7,143 nucleotides of DNA. Origin: an archaeon (GTDB lineage: Archaea; Thermoproteota; Nitrososphaeria; Nitrososphaerales; Gagatemarchaeaceae). The position numbers and the translations under genes were made by a program. Below the pieces are notes generated by a model. It was given only the letters and a program-made list of their open reading frames with translations. It was not told the DNA's origin and ran no database searches. Shown one piece after another: positions 1 to 5,945 of the stretch; position 1 is the first letter of the stretch, and every line of letters begins with the position of its first letter. The DNA lies in contig JAKAPN010000054.1 of the NCBI GenBank assembly GCA_021822995.1, positions 1 through 7,143 of the forward strand, in the 5' to 3' direction.

Positions 1-673
1 GCTTTGCGAGCTTCTGGTCAAAGTGACGCGCGGGGTCTACGACTTGAATCTCGAGGTAATGGTTTCCGGAACCCAGCGTGCCGAGCTGCTCTATCCCCCT
101 GCTACGGGCTTGACGGCTTACCTTTGTGGGGTCAGCCCCCTTGATGTATCCCCCCTCTTCGACGTGCGAAGGGTCGTCCTCCCAGGCCTGGCCGTTCTCC
201 GCGCACCACTTCACGCCGTACTTCATTATCTCGTCGAACTGAGAGTCGGTCACCCTCAGGAACCCCTTCACCCCGACCCCGGCCGGCACAAGCCTGAAGA
301 TCAGATCGACCAGCTCCTTGATCTTGGGTTTCACTTCTGCGTAGCGCAGATTCGTCCTGATCAGCCTCATGCCGCAGTTTATGTCGAACCCTATACCGCC
401 CGGTGAGATTACTCCCTTCTCGACGTCGAATGCCGCAACCCCGCCTATTGGGAAGCCGTATCCCCAGTGGGCGTCCGCCATGGCGTAGGCCGACTTCACG
501 ATGCCGGGGAGGGAAGCGACGTTGGTCACCTGCTCTATGACTCCGGAATCCATCCCATCCAGCAGCTTGCGGGTGGCGTAGATCTTGGCCGGGACGCGCA
601 TCCCTGCCTTGTACGTCACCGGGATCTCCCAAGAGACCTCGGAGACCTGCCTGAAAATACCAGCCTGTGCCAC
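1..673 (-). CDS. rtcB: RtcB RNA-splicing ligase, N-terminal part (runs off the window)
   Basis: RtcB joins a 2',3'-cyclic phosphate (or 3'-phosphate) RNA end to a 5'-OH end using GTP and Mn2+; in archaea it seals tRNA halves after intron excision. 224 codons are visible, and the C-terminal half, including the guanylylated histidine, lies beyond position 1. Family hallmarks read in order are: WEIPVTYKAGMRVPAKIYA (16-34), MADAHWGYGFPIGGVAAF (65-82), the metal motif FDINCG (96-101, with D97 and C100), an EEGG segment (172-175) and GSGNHYLEIQ (201-210) with the metal-binding H205. D67 matches the conserved Asp before the first motif histidine. I chose the GTG at 673-671 because it adds the N-terminal strand seen in archaeal RtcB, has AGGGG 6 bases upstream, and sits just after a TATA-like element. 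The ATG at 601 would remove conserved sequence. It lies 60 bases after the archease stop and in the same frame. Truncated only by the window edge. Confidence 0.96.
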   Translation of the reverse strand, partial: MAQAGIFRQVSEVSWEIPVTYKAGMRVPAKIYATRKLLDGMDSGVIEQVTNVASLPGIVKSAYAMADAHWGYGFPIGGVAAFDVEKGVISPGGIGFDINCGMRLIRTNLRYAEVKPKIKELVDLIFRLVPAGVGVKGFLRVTDSQFDEIMKYGVKWCAENGQAWEDDPSHVEEGGYIKGADPTKVSRQARSRGIEQLGTLGSGNHYLEIQVVDPARHFDQKLAK

Positions 674-706
674 GCAGAACCCCTGAATTCTGCTAGCTCC
701 GCCTCG

Positions 707-724
707 CCTCTTAAAGGGTTTCGA
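707..724 (-). promoter_or_regulatory. Putative rtcB promoter (BRE + TATA-like)
   Basis: The minus strand reads TCGAAACCCTTTAAGAGG. CGAAAC (723-718) resembles a BRE, and CTTTAAG (716-710) resembles an archaeal TATA box. Transcription would start about 26 bases downstream of the box centre, near 687, leaving a leader of about 14 bases that just includes the AGGGG Shine-Dalgarno-like element at 684-680. This suggests rtcB can be expressed separately from the upstream tdh-kbl-archease genes. Predicted from sequence only. Confidence 0.5.
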
Positions 725-733
725 GGTTGGACG

Positions 734-1222
734 CTAGATGTCCAGTACAACGGTGGCCGTCCACCGCGCTCCATCGCGCTTCACCCCGAACATGTGCATG
801 GTCACGGCCTTCACGTCGTTCCTGAGGGCATGTCGGTCCCTGTCAATCGGTTCCCCCCTGGCGACGGCGCGCAGGGTCCGTCCCTCGTGGTCGAGGCTCA
901 CGGCGAACTCCCTGAACAGCAGGGAGTCCACGTCCTTCGCGATTATGAGCTCTGTGAGGAAGTCGTAGAGAAGACGGTCGAGGTCACCGGACTCGAGGGA
1001 GAACTCCCTGACCTTGGAGTCCTTGAGGGTCGCGGGGTCCACCATGATGTCGGTCAGTGCCAGGGCGCAGGCCTCGAAGAGCCCCCCGGGAGAGTCGGAC
1101 TCGGCTTCGAAGGCGATGTCTGCCAGTGCCACGTCAGGCAGGTACTTGAAGGTCAGTCGGCCGCGCGCCCCTGGTGCGTTTTGGCCCATCTTCGGGTCAT
1201 GGCGCGATTTTTGAGATGACAT
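734..1222 (-). CDS. Archease, RtcB-activating protein
   Basis: Archease promotes guanylylation and turnover of RtcB. With the ATG at 1222-1220 the protein has 162 residues. The family core begins at FKYLPDVALADIAFEA (25-40) and continues through an acidic FSLESGDLDRLLYDFLTELI stretch (74-93) and RHALRNDVKAVTMHM (130-144) to a C-terminal VVLDI. Asp35 (in ADI) and Asp161 (in LDI) correspond to the conserved metal-site aspartates. The usual HTAD near the N-terminus reads ALAD here. Three starts are possible. TTG at 1240 is unlikely. ATG at 1222 has AGGGAG 4 bases upstream and overlaps kbl by 26 bases. ATG at 1189 gives 151 residues, closer to the usual ~140, falls 7 bases after the kbl stop, but has no visible ribosome site. 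I prefer 1222 with modest confidence. The stop is TAG. Its position right before rtcB matches its partner role. Confidence 0.9.
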   Translation of the reverse strand: MSSQKSRHDPKMGQNAPGARGRLTFKYLPDVALADIAFEAESDSPGGLFEACALALTDIMVDPATLKDSKVREFSLESGDLDRLLYDFLTELIIAKDVDSLLFREFAVSLDHEGRTLRAVARGEPIDRDRHALRNDVKAVTMHMFGVKRDGARWTATVVLDI

Positions 1223-2405
1223 CCAGCTCCCTGCCTGCAACCTCGAAGGCAGAGATGGCGAAATCGAGGTCTTCTTTTGAGAGGGCCGCGTTCATGATGG
1301 TCCGTATCCTCGCCTTCCCCTGTGCGACCATGGGATATACGATGGGGAGCGCGAAGACGCCCGCTTCGAACAGCTTGGAGCTGAGCTTCTTCGCCTTCGA
1401 GCTCTCACCTACCATGACGGGGGTGATGGGGGTCTCGCTCTTCCCGATGTCGAAGCCGAGGTCTGCCATGGCCTTCTTGAAGTACCTCGTATTCTCCCAT
1501 AAACGCTTGACGTGCTCCGGCTCGCTTTCGAGCACGTCGATAGCTGCGATGCACGCCGCCGCGACGGCCGGAGGGTGAGAGCCGCTCAGGAGCCAGGTCC
1601 TCGACTTGTTGTAGGCGAAGTTGACGAGGTCTCGGGAGCCTGAGATGTGCCCTCCGACCACCCCGAACGCCTTCGAGAAGGTCCCCATCTCGACCTGGAC
1701 CTTGTCCCTGGTGAGTTTGAAGTGAGAGACTATGCCCCGCCCCCCTTCTCCGAGCACTCCCTCGCCGTGGGCGTCGTCTACGTAGACCATGGCGCCGTGC
1801 TCTGACCCGAGCGCCGCGACCCTGTCTAGGGGGGCGATGTCTCCATCCATGGAGAAGACCCCGTCGGTGATGATCAAGATGCGCCTGAACTGCGGCGACT
1901 CCCTCTCCGCCTCATCGAGGACCCTCGAGAGATCCTCGGCGTCCCCGTGCTTGTAGACCCTCCTTTCCGCCTGAGACAGTCGCACCCCGTCGATGATGCT
2001 GCCGTGGTTCAGCTCGTCGCTGACTATGAGGTCTCCCTTGCCGGCTAGCTGGGGGATGAGACCTGAGTTTGCAGCGAAGCCTGTCTGGTAGACAAGGGAG
2101 GCGTCAGCTCCCTTGAACTTCGCGAGCCGCGCCTCAAGCTCGACATGCAGATCCATGTTGCCCGCTATGGGCCTCACCGACCCCGAGCCTACGCCGTGTG
2201 TCTTGACCGCCTCCAGCGCCGCGGCCTTGAGCCTGGGGTGGCCGCTCAACCCCAGATAGTTGTTTGAGCAGAACATGAGCACCTTCTTGCCGTCCACCAC
2301 GCACCATGGCGTGCTCGGCCCCCCGAGCACCCTCAGCCTCCAGTCGAGGTCTTGGCGCACGAGGTCTCGATACTCTTCGCCCAAGAACGCGGTGGGATCC
2401 CTCAA
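1197..2405 (-). CDS. kbl: Glycine C-acetyltransferase (2-amino-3-ketobutyrate CoA ligase)
   Basis: A cytosolic PLP enzyme that cleaves 2-amino-3-oxobutyrate with CoA to give glycine and acetyl-CoA, the second step of threonine degradation. It has 402 residues against about 398 in E. coli. Visible motifs of the alpha-oxoamine synthase family are FCSNNYLGLSGHP (45-57), DELNHGSIIDGVRL (130-143) with the PLP-stacking His134, TDGVFSMDGDIAPL (180-193), VDDAHGEG (209-216) with Asp211 and His213, and TFSKAFG (242-248) with the Schiff-base Lys245. YPMVAQGKARIRT (357-369), with Arg368, is the substrate-carboxylate region. The start is a TTG (2405-2403) sharing a TTGA with the tdh stop, a 4-base overlap implying translational coupling. 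The stop is TGA at 1199-1197. Fold relatives such as 8-amino-7-oxononanoate synthase (BioF) look similar, but the C-terminal KGKARIRT-type match and the tdh neighbour favour Kbl. Confidence 0.95.
   Translation of the reverse strand: MRDPTAFLGEEYRDLVRQDLDWRLRVLGGPSTPWCVVDGKKVLMFCSNNYLGLSGHPRLKAAALEAVKTHGVGSGSVRPIAGNMDLHVELEARLAKFKGADASLVYQTGFAANSGLIPQLAGKGDLIVSDELNHGSIIDGVRLSQAERRVYKHGDAEDLSRVLDEAERESPQFRRILIITDGVFSMDGDIAPLDRVAALGSEHGAMVYVDDAHGEGVLGEGGRGIVSHFKLTRDKVQVEMGTFSKAFGVVGGHISGSRDLVNFAYNKSRTWLLSGSHPPAVAAACIAAIDVLESEPEHVKRLWENTRYFKKAMADLGFDIGKSETPITPVMVGESSKAKKLSSKLFEAGVFALPIVYPMVAQGKARIRTIMNAALSKEDLDFAISAFEVAGRELDVISKIAP
1223..1232 (-). promoter_or_regulatory. Shine-Dalgarno-like site supporting the archease ATG at 1222
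   Basis: AGGGAG at 1232-1227 on the minus strand, followed by CTGG and the ATG at 1222. The 4-base spacing is short but usable. The site lies inside the 3' end of kbl, as expected for coupled translation. The competing ATG at 1189 has no comparable sequence upstream. Confidence 0.4.
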
Positions 2406-3400
2406 CGCTTTCTTCGACCGGGACCGCCCGAGGCGTTAAACGTCTTTTGTTTCAGACCCAACTTCTCGCCGAGCTTTGAAAGCATGTCAGCCGCCATGGC
2501 GGGCAGGTCGTAGCTTTCCTTCCATCCCCAGTCCCTGCGAGCTGCGGAATCGTCGATCGACTTGGGCCAGGAGTCGGCGATGGCCTGACGGGAGTCGGGG
2601 GCATAGGTCACGCTGAAGTCGGGGACGTGCTTCTTTATCTCGGAAGCGAGCTCTCCCGCGGAGAAGCTCATGGCCGCTATGTTGTAGCCGGTGTGGAGCC
2701 TGACCTTGGCAGGGTCGGCTTCCATCAGTGAAATCGCCGCCCTGAGTGCGTCGGGCATGTACATCATTGGGAGTACGGTGCCTTCTGTCAGGAAGCAGGT
2801 GTAGCGCCCCGTCTGGAGGGCCGAATAGAATATCTCGACGGCGTAATCGGTGGTGCCCCCACCGGGCTTGGCCTCGCTGCTGATGAGCCCTGGAAAGCGG
2901 ACGCTCCTGACGTCTAGGCCGTGCCTGCCCGAGTAGTAAGCGCACAGGAGCTCTCCCGCGACCTTGGTAACTCCGTACATGGTGGTAGGGTTGAGCGCGG
3001 CGTCCTGAGGTGCGCGCGTCTTCGGCGCGTCCGGCCCGAAGACACCTATGGAACTGGGCCAGAATATCCTCCTGACCCCATGCCTTGCCGACGCGTCTAA
3101 GATGTTCTTGAGTCCGTCCATGTTGACGTCCCAGGCCAGGTCCGGGTTGGCCTCCCCCGCGGCGGAGAGGACGGCTGCCAGATGGTATACAGTGTCGATC
3201 TCGTGCGTCCGGATGGCCCTCTCAACTGATGAGAGGTGCATTACGTCGAGCTGCTCGAGGACGCCGGCCGACACTTGCGACCTGGTTACCGCCTTGTCCG
3301 TGGCCAAGATGTTTCTGTCTCCGTACTTCTTCCGCAAAGCAGTCACGAGCTCAGAGCCGATCTGACCAGCTGCCCCCGTCACCATGATCTTCGGCGGCAA
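2402..3400 (-). CDS. tdh: L-threonine 3-dehydrogenase, SDR (epimerase-like) type
   Basis: Oxidises L-threonine to 2-amino-3-oxobutyrate with NAD+, feeding Kbl encoded immediately downstream. It has 332 residues in an extended short-chain dehydrogenase fold. The Rossmann motif is GAAGQIG (9-15), Asp35 ends the second strand (ILATD) and favours NAD over NADP, HLAAVLSA is at 73-80, SS at 116-117, and the catalytic pair is Tyr142/Lys146 in YGVTK. RFPGLIS (168-174), TTDYAVEIFYSAL (183-195) and VLPMMYMPDALRA (209-221) are hallmarks of this TDH family (as in Thermoplasma volcanium and animal TDH), not of the zinc-dependent MDR TDH of Thermococcales and E. coli. The start is the TTG at 3400-3398, which lies about 27 bases after a TATA-like box and so may be nearly leaderless. 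The ATG at 3385 would trim five residues and sit at the edge of the first strand. The C-terminus ends in a basic GPGRRKR tail that seems dispensable to the fold. Confidence 0.95.
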   Translation of the reverse strand: MPPKIMVTGAAGQIGSELVTALRKKYGDRNILATDKAVTRSQVSAGVLEQLDVMHLSSVERAIRTHEIDTVYHLAAVLSAAGEANPDLAWDVNMDGLKNILDASARHGVRRIFWPSSIGVFGPDAPKTRAPQDAALNPTTMYGVTKVAGELLCAYYSGRHGLDVRSVRFPGLISSEAKPGGGTTDYAVEIFYSALQTGRYTCFLTEGTVLPMMYMPDALRAAISLMEADPAKVRLHTGYNIAAMSFSAGELASEIKKHVPDFSVTYAPDSRQAIADSWPKSIDDSAARRDWGWKESYDLPAMAADMLSKLGEKLGLKQKTFNASGGPGRRKR

Positions 3401-3440
3401 CGAATTCTGGCCGCCCAGGTCTGGTTAAAACGTTGCCGCC
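3393..3440. repeat. Perfect 10-bp inverted repeat bracketing the tdh promoter
   Basis: On the plus strand GGCGGCAACG (3393-3402) pairs exactly with CGTTGCCGCC (3431-3440), separated by 28 bases. The distal arm abuts the TATA-like box where a BRE would lie. The proximal arm contains the tdh TTG start codon (3400-3398). The spacer also carries short alternating CTGG/CCAG blocks (3407-3410, 3415-3418, 3421-3424) that could form two mutually exclusive small hairpins. It could be an operator, or an RNA stem hiding the tdh start in transcripts reading through from the upstream gene, or chance in GC-rich DNA. Confidence 0.55.
3425..3430 (-). promoter_or_regulatory. Putative tdh TATA-like box
   Basis: TTTTAA on the minus strand, centred about 27 bases upstream of the TTG start at 3400. 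This places the predicted transcription start at or next to the start codon, giving a leaderless or nearly leaderless mRNA. No Shine-Dalgarno sequence is seen upstream of the TTG, which fits. The box lies between the arms of the inverted repeat at 3393-3440. Confidence 0.45.
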
Positions 3441-3670
3441 TATGTGAGGACCTTCATCGTTATCGTCGACACGACGCCGGGCTTGGACCGGAGGTGGTCG
3501 GCGATTATCGTCTTCACAGTCTGGTCGTCCGCGCCTTCGACCATCACGAGCAGGTCATAGAGCCCGTATAGTTGATAGACCGAGGTGATCCCGGCCATCC
3601 CCTTCAGAGCGGAGATGCTCTGCTCCTCCGTGCCTGGGCTCAGGTTCACCAGAACTATCGCTCTTTCCAT
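3440..3670 (-). CDS. Stand-alone Lrp/AsnC ligand-binding (RAM) domain protein
   Basis: A 76-residue protein that consists only of the alpha-beta ligand-binding and oligomerisation domain of the Lrp/AsnC family. There is no helix-turn-helix: the first strand (ERAIVLVNL, 2-10) begins right after the start, followed by a helix (EEQSISALKGM, 15-25), a second strand through YQLYGLYDLLVMVEG (32-46) with the family's G-x-YD pattern (Gly36, Tyr38, Asp39), a second helix (47-62) and a last strand (VVSTITMKVL, 66-75). Such proteins usually form dimers to octamers and may bind amino acids or partner with full-length Lrp proteins. The start is ATG at 3670-3668 with no Shine-Dalgarno sequence, consistent with a very short leader from the promoter at 3699-3712. 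The stop is TAG. It lies 39 bases upstream of tdh, so a link to threonine metabolism is possible but inferred. Its ligand cannot be read from sequence. Confidence 0.88.
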   Translation of the reverse strand: MERAIVLVNLSPGTEEQSISALKGMAGITSVYQLYGLYDLLVMVEGADDQTVKTIIADHLRSKPGVVSTITMKVLT

Positions 3671-3698
3671 GCTGTGTTTGATGTGACATTATGGCTTG

Positions 3699-3712
3699 GA
3701 TTAAAGATTTTG
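3699..3712 (-). promoter_or_regulatory. Putative promoter of the Lrp-like gene (BRE + TATA-like)
   Basis: The minus strand reads CAAAATCTTTAATC. CAAAAT (3712-3707) is BRE-like and CTTTAATC (3706-3699) is TATA-like. The predicted start is near 3677, giving a leader of about 7 bases before the ATG at 3670. The element fills the 51-base gap after hisS, where I see no T-rich terminator on the transcribed strand. Confidence 0.5.
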
Positions 3713-3721
3713 CCAGATGCG

Positions 3722-4993
3722 TCACGCGACGCCGATGCGCCTCATCGCTTCATCGAGTGAGACGAGCTCCTCATTCCTGCTCCCCATGTCCCTGAGAGTC
3801 ACTCCCTTCGCCTTCACCTCGCGCTCCCCCACGATCACGGCCCAAGCCGCGCCCATCCGGCTCGCGTCCTCGAGCTGCTTCGAAAGGGGCCTCGGTTGCA
3901 GCGGCACTTCGCAGGGCACCCCTCTGTCGCGCAGGGCCGCGGCGACCTTCAAAGCGTCCTTGAGCGTGGCCGGGCCCGGAATCGCCACGTAGACCAGCTT
4001 CTTCAGCGCCCCGTCATCAGGGCCGATTGACAACGCCATCCTCTCGATCCCTCCCGCGGCGCCTGTAGCTGAGAGCTCAGGGCGTCCGAAGATCCTTGGG
4101 AGTGCGTCGTAACGTCCCCCGCCGAAAAGCGAGCCCAACCTCGGGTTCCTGTTGTCCGAGGCCTCGAACACGATGCCGGTGTAGTAGTCTATCCCCCTGA
4201 CCACGCTCATGTTGTATTCCACGTTCCTGAGATTCCTGCTGTCGAGCAGGTCAGCCAGCGCGGTCAGTTCTGAAGCCGACTCGAGTCGGAGCGCCGCGAC
4301 TTTCGAGAGCACCGCATCCGGCGTCCCTCTGAGCTTCCCGAACTCGAGCAGCCCCCCCACCTGCGCCTCGCTGAATCCCTTCGCGGCGTACTCCTTCACG
4401 AGTTCGGCTGCTGACTTCTTCTCGACCTTGTCGAGGGCGCGCATGAGCTCGATCACGCGCGGCTCTTCTGAGATGCCCAGGCTCTTCCGGATGTACTCTT
4501 CCACCAGCTTCCTGTCCCCTACCTTGATGGTGGCGTCGGCCAGGCCCACGCGCTTCAGAACCGCGGCGCTGGCGTCGATGATTTCGGCGTCCGCATCCAC
4601 CGAAGGGGGACCGAATATCTCAAGGTCCCACTGGTGCGACCACCGGTACCTGCCGTACTGGGGCTCGTCGTACCTCCAGATCCCCCCCGAAGCGGCCAGT
4701 TTTGCCGGGAGCTTCAGGTCCTTGCGAGAACAGACGTAGCGGGTTATCCCTACGGTCATGTCGAAGCGGAGGCCGATGTCGCGCCCCCCCTTGTCCTTGA
4801 AGTTGTAGATCTCCTGGTCAACCGCGTCTCCGCTCTTCGCCCTGAGGGTGCTCAGATGCTCAAGCGACGCAGGTTCCATCAGCTGAAAGTTGTACAGCTT
4901 GGCTACGGCTTCGAACGCCGAGGTCACTCTGGCTTCCCTGGCGAACCTTTCCGGGTCGATGTCGTCGACCCCCCTCGGCACCGCCAGGTCCAA
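3722..4993 (-). CDS. hisS: Histidyl-tRNA synthetase
   Basis: A class II aminoacyl-tRNA synthetase that charges tRNA-His with histidine in the cytosol. It has 423 residues, a normal length. The N-terminus VPRGVDDIDPE (5-15) matches the family's RG-x-x-D entry. The catalytic core shows LRFDMTVGITRYV (75-87), motif 2 as WRYDEPQYGRYRWSHQWDLE (106-125) with Arg107, the histidine-specific RGIDYYTG (266-273), FGGGRYD (290-296) and motif 3 GGIERMAL (314-321) with Arg318. An anticodon-binding domain follows from about 333 to the end. The start is a TTG at 4993-4991, one base after the TAG of the upstream clamp-loader gene, with AAGGGGA (5005-4999) spaced 5 bases upstream, so the two are very likely cotranscribed. 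A GTG at codon 5 is a weaker alternative. The stop is TGA. The RGIDYYTG motif and anticodon domain argue against the HisZ paralogue. Confidence 0.96.
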   Translation of the reverse strand: MDLAVPRGVDDIDPERFAREARVTSAFEAVAKLYNFQLMEPASLEHLSTLRAKSGDAVDQEIYNFKDKGGRDIGLRFDMTVGITRYVCSRKDLKLPAKLAASGGIWRYDEPQYGRYRWSHQWDLEIFGPPSVDADAEIIDASAAVLKRVGLADATIKVGDRKLVEEYIRKSLGISEEPRVIELMRALDKVEKKSAAELVKEYAAKGFSEAQVGGLLEFGKLRGTPDAVLSKVAALRLESASELTALADLLDSRNLRNVEYNMSVVRGIDYYTGIVFEASDNRNPRLGSLFGGGRYDALPRIFGRPELSATGAAGGIERMALSIGPDDGALKKLVYVAIPGPATLKDALKVAAALRDRGVPCEVPLQPRPLSKQLEDASRMGAAWAVIVGEREVKAKGVTLRDMGSRNEELVSLDEAMRRIGVA

Positions 4994-4994
4994 G

Positions 4995-5945
4995 CTAGTC
5001 CCCTTCGCCCTTCAGCTCCGAAAGCTGGGCCAGCATGGCAGTGAGCTGCAGTTCGGGCTGGGCCCCCTGGACCAGGCGATAGTCGTACTCGGCCAAGATG
5101 GAGATCGCCTTGGCCATGTCCGGGACTTTGAGCGAACCGAGGGCTTCGTTGGCATACTTCAGGAAGTCTCTTTCTGGGATCCCATACACCCTTGTCAGCT
5201 CTATCATCCTCGTCCGAGCGGACTCGAAGTTGCCGCCGATGGCGTCCGCTATCACATCAGAGACCCGCGACTTGACCGCGGCGCCTGAGACCGACTTCAC
5301 AGAGTCTGAGGTAAGCTCCCCGGATGCCGAGGCCGCCTGGAGGAGGTTGATCGCCTGTCGCAGGTCGCCCTGGGTGGCTTCGTATATCTCTGCAAAGACG
5401 GAGTCTCCTGCCGGCTTCAGTTTTTCCTTCTTCGCGATGGCTTTCAGGTGCTCGGTCACCGAGGCTTCGTCTAGCCTCTGGAACCTGAATATTGCGCACC
5501 TGCTCTGCAGAGGCTCGATTATTCCTGAGGAGTAGTTGCAGACCAGGATGAACCTGGTGTGCTCGGAGTTCTCTTCCATTATCCTGCGCAGCGCTGTCTG
5601 TCCGTCGCCCGTCATCTCGTCCGATTCGTCGAGGATCACCAGCCTGAACGGGATTCCTTCCCTCCTGTCGGAGTATCTTGCGAAGGTCTTGACCCTCTCA
5701 CGGACCACGTCGATCCCCCTCTCATCCGACGCGTTGAGCGACAGGGTGTAGTCCTTCCACTGGTCCCCAAGTATGGCTTTGGCCACCAGGACCGCCGTTG
5801 TGGTCTTCCCAGAGCCAGGAGGCCCTGCGAAGAGGAGGTGCGGGAGCTGCGCCTTCTTCTGCAGAAGGGCGCGGAGCCTCTGCTTGATCGTGTCCTGGCC
5901 TGCGACGTCGTCGAGGTCCAAGGGCCTGTACTTCTCCACCCACAT
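4995..5945 (-). CDS. rfcS: Replication factor C small subunit (clamp loader ATPase)
   Basis: The AAA+ subunit of the archaeal clamp loader that, with the large subunit, opens the PCNA ring and places it on primed DNA. It has 316 residues, typical for the small subunit. It begins MWVEKYRPLDLDDVAGQ (1-17), the standard RFC N-terminal box. It has Walker A GPPGSGKTT (41-49), SLNASDERGIDVVRE (69-83), Walker B LVILDESD (102-109), sensor 1 around FILVCNYS (132-139), the arginine-finger SRC motif in EPLQSRC (144-150), and sensor 2 GDLRQAIN (193-200), followed by the helical collar domain. Walker B reads DESD instead of the usual DEAD; Asp106 and Glu107 are kept, so ATPase function should be intact. 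The ATG at 5945 is the only sensible start, since an in-frame TAG lies seven codons upstream. hisS follows after one base. The large subunit gene is not in the window. Confidence 0.96.
   Translation of the reverse strand: MWVEKYRPLDLDDVAGQDTIKQRLRALLQKKAQLPHLLFAGPPGSGKTTTAVLVAKAILGDQWKDYTLSLNASDERGIDVVRERVKTFARYSDRREGIPFRLVILDESDEMTGDGQTALRRIMEENSEHTRFILVCNYSSGIIEPLQSRCAIFRFQRLDEASVTEHLKAIAKKEKLKPAGDSVFAEIYEATQGDLRQAINLLQAASASGELTSDSVKSVSGAAVKSRVSDVIADAIGGNFESARTRMIELTRVYGIPERDFLKYANEALGSLKVPDMAKAISILAEYDYRLVQGAQPELQLTAMLAQLSELKGEGD
4999..5005 (-). promoter_or_regulatory. Shine-Dalgarno site deciding the hisS TTG start
   Basis: AAGGGGA on the minus strand, inside the last codons of the clamp-loader gene, with a 5-base spacer (CTAGC) to the TTG at 4993. 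It is the clearest ribosome site in the window and supports the non-ATG start. Confidence 0.6.

Noticed and set aside
132..632. 166-codon minus-strand open frame within rtcB
   Set aside because: It is in another frame from the RtcB protein, Arg/Gly-rich with no family match, while the overlapping frame gives an unmistakable RtcB sequence.
1153..1200. ATGA overlap of a possible start (1200) with the kbl stop
   Set aside because: It looks like a classic coupled start, but this ATG is out of frame with archease and hits a stop after 15 codons.
467..1219. 250-codon open frame on the plus strand across rtcB/archease
   Set aside because: It lies antisense to two clearly recognised genes, spans their boundary, and its translation shows no recognisable domain; long antisense frames are expected in GC-rich coding DNA.
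1197..2405. kbl as biotin-pathway bioF
   Set aside because: The fold is shared, but the directly upstream, overlapping threonine dehydrogenase and the Kbl-like C-terminal region favour glycine C-acetyltransferase; no other biotin gene is present.
4209..4739. 176-codon plus-strand open frame opposite hisS
   Set aside because: Low-complexity Ser/Ala-rich translation antisense to a well-supported synthetase gene; a shadow of hisS codon usage.
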